From Rhizopus arrhizus (taxonomy: Eukaryota; Mucoromycota; Mucoromycetes; Mucorales; Rhizopodaceae): a DNA stretch of 64,000 nucleotides. This document shows positions 58,250 to 64,000 of the stretch, one piece after another (positions within the stretch are counted from its first letter, which is position 1; the number at the start of each line of letters is the position of its first letter). The notes below the pieces were generated by a model that saw only the letters and a list, made by a program, of their open reading frames with translations, was not told the DNA's origin and did no database searches. Position numbers and translations under genes: made by a program. The stretch covers positions 1,426,001 through 1,490,000 of the forward strand of contig JAKZZE010000011.1 in the NCBI GenBank assembly GCA_024220505.1, read 5' to 3'.

Positions 58250-59847
58250 TAGTGCCCCACAAAACCCTTCAATTGTTTTGTTTTTTTTCGTTTTTTGCTT
58301 GCCACTAAGTATTGAGTATCACAATTGGTAGCATGCTATACCTCATTTGAAAGCTACTGTGACAGAGTACTTGGATAATGTTTAAACTCCGAGCTCCATG
58401 TAATGACCGCGGAGTAATGGCATTTTAAAAACAGACACACACTTGAAGGGTTTTGTGGAATTTTTATTTAATAACAATTAATATTTAGTATGTCCTCCTT
58501 TTGGGTTGTAAACTGCTTTAATGCGTTTAGGCATACTTTCTATGAGTTTTTGACACTCATTCTGGGTAATTTACTCCCAAACATTCTCTACTCTTGACCA
58601 TAATTCGAGCATTCCGTCAGGCTGCTTTTCATATTGGAATAAACGACGTTTTACGATTGACCATAGGTTCTCAATAGCATTTAAGTCAGGAGAGTGAGGA
58701 GGCAATCTTAATACAGTAATATTATTGCTTTCCAGCCATTCAGAGACTTTTTTGGCAGTATGGATACTAGCATTGTCTTGCTGAAATATAATATCTTCTT
58801 TTTGAAGGTCATACCAATCAATTGTTTTCATTAATTCATCTTCCAAAATACCAATATAAACGTCAGAATTAATGCTTCCCTTGATATTCGATAGGTATCC
58901 AACGCCATGCCATGTTAAACAGCCCCACAGCACCAATGGACCTCCTCCATGCTTGATCATGTGCTGAACCTGAAAGTCTTTTAACTTGTCACCATTTGTC
59001 CAAGTCCATTGTAAACCAACTGAACCAATTCTATTCACTTTAGTTTCGTCGCTGAAAATAGCCTTTTTCCAGTCATCGATGGTCCATGATAGATGTGCAC
59101 GTGCAAATTCATATCTTTCCTTCATACGGTGCTTAGTCAAAGGTAGGACTTTAGGCTTATGAATTGCTGCATAACCTGATTCTTTTAAAAAACGTTTTAT
59201 AGTCTCAGTACTAATATTTTCGCCATCTTCTAACAGCTTTCTAGCAGCGTCTGAAGCATTTTTGTAATTGCCAGAGTTGAAATTTCGCAAGATTCGACGA
59301 CCTAGTAATGTCGAGATTACGAATGGCCTGCCTCCATTAGTTTTCAAATCTCCCAAATCATGGTTTTTTCGAATTTTTGAAATAGTTCCAGTACTGACAC
59401 CAGTCTTTGTTGATATTTCTTCTCCAGAAACTCCCTATTTAAGAAGTTGAACGATCCTGTTCTGCATGTCATTGCTAATTGGTCGCATGTCACTTAATTA
59501 GATTATGTTATAAAAAAAAGGCAAAAAAAAGCATAGAAAGTTGTACATAAGTAAAAACTTACACAAAAAATTAATAAGCCACACTTTTGTGACGTTTAGA
59601 ATGATTTTTACGACATTAACTTGAGATTTTTTAAATTCCACAAAACCCTTCAAGTGTGTGTCTGTTTTTAAAATGCCATTACTCCGCGGTCATTACATGG
59701 CGCTCGGAGTTTAAGCATTATCCAAGTACTCTGTCACAGTAGCTTTCAAATGAGGTATAGCATGCTACCAATTGTGATACTCAATACTTAGTGACAAGCA
59801 AAAAACGAAAAAAAAACAAAACACTTGAAGGGTTTTGTGGGGCACTG
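58250..59847 (-). mobile_element. Tc1/mariner element with ~214-bp inverted repeats, inside Merlin
   Basis: 1598 bp between TA dinucleotides (58248-58249, 59848-59849); repeats about 58250-58463 and 59633-59847. The outer motif CCACAAAACCCTTCAA recurs inverted at the inner edge of each repeat. Confidence 0.93.
58478..59488 (-). pseudogene. Tc1-family transposase, DD34E, two nonsense codons
   Basis: From the ATG at 59488 (MRPISNDMQN) to TAA at 58478. Stops interrupt it after LLK (TAG near 59438) and after NVWE (TAA near 58571); both could come from C-to-T changes. HTH with GEEISTKTGVSTGTISK, linker NGGRPFVIS, D in IFSDETKVNRIGSVG, D in IIFQQDNASIHTA, E in SPDLNAIENLW, with 34 residues between the last two. 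Tail IESMPKRIKAVY and GGHTKY as in other Tc1 proteins. Inactive as written. Confidence 0.9.
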
Positions 59848-59985
59848 TATCATTACAATATTTTTTTGTTTAATTGATTATCTTCACACTTTGGCTATTT
59901 TTTTACATAAAGTATTTATAATACTTGCTCCAAATAATATTAACATTTTAACGAAGATTTTTACTTTTATTTTTTATTATTATTA

Positions 59986-61371
59986 TTATTCTGCAGCAAG
60001 TTCTGTTAGGCAGGCTGGATTACGTTGAGCTCGATCGAAGCTAACATTCTTAAGGCAATTTACTATACCACCAAAGATATCGTTATGATGCTTTCTTCGC
60101 CAAATAAATTCGATTAGCAACCAAGGTACCATTTTCTTCGTTCTGAGGACAGGAGTTACATTCATTTTTATTCCATTCCAAGTTCCTAAAGAAATTTGAG
60201 AGTGATTCTGAGCTATAAACCTTTGTATATAGTAATCTTATTCTTACCCTCAATAGTGTTGGTATGAACATCGCCATCACGAAATGTTACACTATGGTTG
60301 ACAGTTCGATGTATTAAATTCATTCCAAGGTTTACCATGCTTTCATATGCTCACCAACAGCCTGTATGTACTATGGATCCATCTGCAACATAGTTTTGGA
60401 TAATTGTATCCATCGTTTCCGTGTTTCTATTATTCACCACAACAAGAAAACACTTTCGTTCAGGTGTCTTTTCCACACCACCAACCACTCAAACATCCTC
60501 CACACGGTGCCCACGATGATACTTTCTTTTTCCAAATTTGACTCGTCAATTTCTACCACGATTGGATTTACATTCGCATCATAGCCTCCAATTTTGCAGT
60601 CATTTTGCTGCAAATCTTCTTGTAAGACTTAGTACCAATCTTTTAACGTTTTGCGTACTGTATTAGAAGAGCATCCAACCATGGTAGAAATTGTCATGCG
60701 ACATATTTTCAAACTCCAAAAGTAAAGAATGGATAGAGTGTCATAGCTTGGTAAGTTTCGATGAGCAAAAAAGGAAGCATTTCGTACAGTTATTTGACGT
60801 CCATTACAGCACTTTTCACCGGTTTCCTGGTTAATTATGATGCCATTACATCTCCAACGTGGAATACTTCCCGTTCGTTCCAAGTACATAATACTTCCTT
60901 CAGCACCATTGCAACGGTAAACAGTGTTGCTTCCATAATAAATTCCATTATTAATAAAAAATCTAATTTATAAAAAAAAAAGTTATTAATATTGCATACA
61001 AGAGTATTTTGTTATACTTTTATACTTACTGCATACACGCTTCTTCTGTTCCAAAAGTTAAAAAAAAACGCTCTGGTGGACATTATGGGAACATTTTGCT
61101 CTCTGCTCCAATCATCCGGCAAAATGTTATCGTCATGTAACTCTTCATCAAATTCAAAATCTTCTATTTCCAATAATTCCTCATTATCATCGTTATTCGT
61201 TGAAATAAATGCTTCATCCAAATTTGAAATTTGTTCAGTTTCTAAGCGCATTTCTTCTACTTCATCAGAATCAACAATAATAATAGGGTTGGTTGGTAAA
61301 GTAACAGGTCTTTGACGACGAATACCAGCAGGATTGCTGTAGTTTGCAGTTGAAATGTTGATAAAAAACAT
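59986..61371 (-). pseudogene. Merlin/ISXO2-like transposase, three exons, inactivated
   Basis: Exons about 61030-61371, 60248-60962 and 59986-60185. Exon 1 (MFFINIS...) is acidic. Exon 2 has RWRCNG and CCNGRQITVRN, the DTLSILYFWS and MTISTMVGCSSNTVRKTLKDWY helix-turn-helix region, the first catalytic D in VVEIDES, then KRKYHRGHRVEDV in a shifted frame, and ends HTNTIEG with the catalytic E. Exon 3 continues TWNGIKMNVTPV to a stop at 59986. Damage: stops after DWY (TAA), after VEDV (TGA) and after TGCW (TGA), a one-base loss in AAA near SNL/SKFG, and G at the usual second catalytic D (TGCW instead of TDxW). The exon 1/2 junction is off by one base, so one more defect or a different splice site is likely. 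Confidence 0.82.
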
Positions 61372-61530
61372 GATATGCTAACTTTAATTTGAAAGATGTA
61401 GAAAGGGAAGAAAAAAAAGAGGAGAAACGCGAAATAGAAAAAAAATTATTTCAAAATATTTAAGCCACAAAAAGAAAAAACTCAGACTTAAAAAAATTAC
61501 TGCTAAAATTTCAAAGAAAGGTATATGTAA

Positions 61531-61592
61531 GGGTCGAATTAGTGACCTCTTGCTTAGGAAGTTGACGCCCTAACCAATCTGGACAATAACAT
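61531..61592 (-). other. tRNA-like sequence near the right Merlin end
   Basis: The minus strand reads TTGTCCAGATTGGTTAGGG, then about 25 bp, then TAATTCGACCC. Inverted relative to 58062-58118, so these are subterminal inverted repeats of tRNA origin. Confidence 0.45.
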
Positions 61593-61648
61593 GCATAAGA
61601 AATTTATATTTTACTAGTTTACACAGTCAGATACCGAAAAATAGGGAT

Positions 61649-62740
61649 CACTGCAAATTATCGTTCCAATTGGGTACCGGATTGCGCAAGATTGCTCTTC
61701 TTTTGGGTAACGGATTGTTATTTTTTTTTCTGAAAAAAAATGAAATCTTGCTGCATTGATCATTTTCGAATTTTGAAAAAAGATTTAGATGCCAAAAAAA
61801 TAAAGAAATTTAACGATGTTATTATTTTATTTGTAGGGTAAATATTCATGGAGTTATTTACATTTTTAAAAAAATGTCTTTTTTTACAAGTGATCTTTTT
61901 TTGGAAAGCGTATTTCTCTCCATTGTTTAAAGGCCGATATTTTCTTTTTTTTATTTTTGAGGACAAAATGCGGAAAACAAAAGCACAATGTGATTATTTT
62001 GATCAGAAGAATACATATTAGGAAGGCAGTCTGTGCTTTTTAGCTTAGCTCATTAGAAACGTGTAACAGAACGTAACAAAATAGTTGCGTTTGGGAAAAA
62101 AAAAAAAAAAAAAGAAGCTGAAAAATTAAAAGTAAAAAAAAAAGACAAAGTTAAAAAAAAGACCTAGTGAAAAAAAAAAAGAGCATAGCAATAAAAGGTT
62201 CCTTATTCAAATGAAAACAATAATCTAAGAACAAATATGTTTTATAAAAATACAAATGCTTTTACATTATAACAAAAGAATACGTGTATATTCTAAAAAG
62301 AATAAAAAAATAAAGAAGTTCTGCTCACATTTTGTTGCAAGGCAGTTATAATCAACAAATACAAGCACAATTTTTTTGGTTTTCAAATAAATAGATTGTT
62401 TTATTATTTTTTATGACAAATAATATAAAAGAATATATGTTTTTAAGCTTATATTGGTTCATTACTTACTTTATGTTTGCACATGGGTGTAATTTGCCAT
62501 TAGCCATTAGCCATCAGCCATTAGAGATGTTAACATTGCCAACTTCCTTTACTAAAAAGAGTTTCTCAGCAGCAAGCAGTAATATAAGTTTGGTATTCTT
62601 ATGGTTTTATCATGTTGGGAAGAACAACTTTGCTCATGAGGCTCATGTTCATCATCCGAATGTGTCTCATTAGGAATTCCTAATGTAAAAAAAAAAGAAA
62701 CTGACATTAGACTTGGTTGTTATTTTTTTTTATAAACTTA
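61649..62740 (+). mobile_element. E7: left part of a CACTA-family copy
   Basis: Starts CACTGCAAATTATCG and then follows E1/E3 left-end sequence (TTTAGATGC...AAAGAAATTTAACGATG) to 62740, where a Tc1 element is inserted at TA. No gene; contains repeats of GCCATTA near 62495. Confidence 0.85.
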
Positions 62741-64000
62741 CAGTGGCCGTCAAAATTGGTCGCATGTTTTCATATTTTGCCTATACACGTTGTGGTCTAC
62801 TTCATTTCTTAGTTTATAGCAATTTAGTATACACCATTCGAAAGAGCAAACTCTGGGTAATACTATGGTAGTACAAATATTGCAGTAGAGCCAGTGTATT
62901 GGTAATAACTGGCCCTCAAAGTCCGACGGCACATGCGACCAATTTGACGGCGTTTATAAGTAAACGTTTTGACACACTTTATTTAAAAAAATCAATACTT
63001 AGTCCAACGACCTTTTGCTTTAATAACTGCAGCACAACTTTTAGGCATACTTTCGATGTATTTCTGACATTCCTCTTTAGAAATGGCATACCAGGTCTGA
63101 CCTATACGCTCCCATAGCTCATGCATACTACTTGGTGGTGCCTCATAGCTATGAAATAGCTCTCTCTTTAAATGTGCCCACATATGCTCTATGGGATTTA
63201 GGTCTGGGGACTGAGGAGGCCATTCCAATGCTTCGAAAGGCTGCTGGTCAATCCATTCTTTCACCACCTTCGATGTATGCTTCGGATCATTATCCTGCTG
63301 AAACACTATTTTGGAAGAATCCAAGCCATAACTTTCCATTGTCTTCAGTAAGTCATCTTTTAAGACCTCAAGATAGGCCTCGCTATTTATATGATGACCT
63401 ACATCAACTATCCACCCAACACCTTCCCATGTAATGCAGCTCCAGACCATAATATTGCCACCCCCATGCTTGACGGTTTGCTGTACATGTCGCGAGTTCA
63501 ATTCCTCATTGGGTAGTTTCCATGTATAAGCCTTTCCGTCGGATGCAAAACGATTTATTTTGGTCTCATCTGAGAATATGACCCGTTTTCCAGTCGTCCA
63601 CAGTCCAATGTTGGTGCGATTTAGCCCATTGAAGGCGTTTTATGATGTTTTGCATTCGCAGCAATGGTTCTTGAAGCTTGACAAATGCTATAAAGCCAGC
63701 TTTTTTGAGGACGCGGCGTACGGTACTGTCACTTACGGACATTCCAAATTCTTCTTTTAGAGCTTTTTGGATCTCTACAGCATTATTTTTTCTTTCCAAG
63801 GTGACTAATCTCCGGATGTAGTTTACCATGCGTTGACTAATTAGGGATGGACGACCAGCTTCATTAACATTTCCACTCATCTTCAGAGATGAGCGGTACT
63901 TCTGAACAGTAGTACGACTAACATCAACTTGTTTTGCTACGTTGCTGTTTGACTTCTTAGATCTTAGCAATGAGGAAATGCTGTTTACTTTGTCAGTGGA
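62741..64000 (-). mobile_element. Tc1/mariner element, right part off-window
   Basis: Starts CAGTGGCCGTCAAAATTGGT after TA (62739-62740). The inner inverted motif ACATGCGACCAATTTGACGG lies at 62931. The opposite end is beyond the window. Confidence 0.9.
62992..64000 (-). pseudogene. Tc1-family transposase, DD34E, frameshifted, 5' end off-window
   Basis: Read from the right edge: HTH (NVAKQVDVSRTTVQKYRSS), linker EAGRPSLISQ, second HTH, WTVDDWKTG and then a frame change near 63585; the continuing frame reads VIFSDETKINRFASDG with the first D. Second D in IVFQQDNDPKHTS, E in SPDLNPIEHMW, 34 residues apart. Ends GRWTKY at 62992. One missing or extra base near GGAAAACGGGT explains the break. The start codon lies beyond the window. 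Confidence 0.9.

Larger units (their letters stand above)
58001..61648 (-). mobile_element. Merlin-type (ISXO2/IS1595-like) transposon, decayed, with nested Tc1
   Basis: Inverted ends ATCCCTATTTTTCGG (58001) and CCGAAAAATAGGGAT (to 61648), with similarity continuing for about 28 bp. It holds an ISXO2-like transposase pseudogene and a 1.6-kb Tc1 element. Without the Tc1 it would be about 2.05 kb. The flanks are the ends of E6 and E7, and no 8-9-bp target duplication is seen. Confidence 0.8.

Overview
The window is almost entirely transposable elements nested in one another, in very AT-rich DNA of a eukaryote with short GT-AG introns. The mix of Ty3/gypsy retroelements with solo LTRs, two kinds of LINE, at least seven Tc1/mariner copies, a CACTA/Plavaka (tnp2) family and a Merlin (ISXO2/IS1595-type) transposon fits a Mucoromycota fungus, most likely Mucorales. 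That assignment is inference from element content; no conserved host gene was recognised. The only solid host-type genes are two tRNAs.

Layout. 1-4031 is a minus-strand Ty3/gypsy element (gypsy-1) inserted in a dead Tc1 copy (4032-4991), itself inserted in LINE-A (4992-12598). LINE-A is split by gypsy-2 (5624-10869, 90-bp LTRs, TSD CTCT), whose gag is split by a solo LTR (6438-7102, TSD CTAAC). 12612-14283 is a complete-looking Tc1 element. 14284-29159 is a diverged tandem array of ~500-bp LTR-like units, interrupted by a dead Tc1 copy (18577-20206), a Tc1 element carrying its own solo LTR (20835-22902) and LINE-B (23035-28336), which also holds a solo LTR. A tRNA-Glu gene (29160-29231) ends this block.

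29289-54259 is a cluster of five related CACTA-type elements (E1 to E5) with CACTGCAAAT termini. E1 (7.3 kb) appears complete: a four-exon tnp2/Plavaka transposase of 882 aa on the plus strand and a four-exon 348-aa accessory protein on the minus strand. E2, E3 and E4 are ~2.7-2.8 kb deletion derivatives; E4 is inverted. E5 is inverted, has lost the transposase by a 2.67-kb deletion, but keeps an open accessory gene even though a solo LTR sits in its first intron. E1 and E2 are joined by shared ACT target duplications inside the CACTG terminus of E3, so the elements have inserted into each other's ends. A 4.4-kb island between E4 and E5 holds only weak gene candidates. A tRNA-Ser gene (54319-54400) and inverted array units (54401-55577) mirror the left side.

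55578-64000 holds more nested elements: a Tc1 end, a Tc1 element with one nonsense codon (56188-57835), pieces of two further CACTA-family copies (E6, E7), a decayed Merlin element (58001-61648) with a decayed Tc1 inside it, and the start of another Tc1 element running off the right edge.

Most broken frames can be read through by removing a later insertion and its target duplication, which gives an order of insertion. Several in-frame stops are consistent with C-to-T changes. The best candidates for new biology are the two-gene CACTA/Plavaka system, and a Tc1 terminal design in which inner and outer end motifs face each other rather than pointing the same way.
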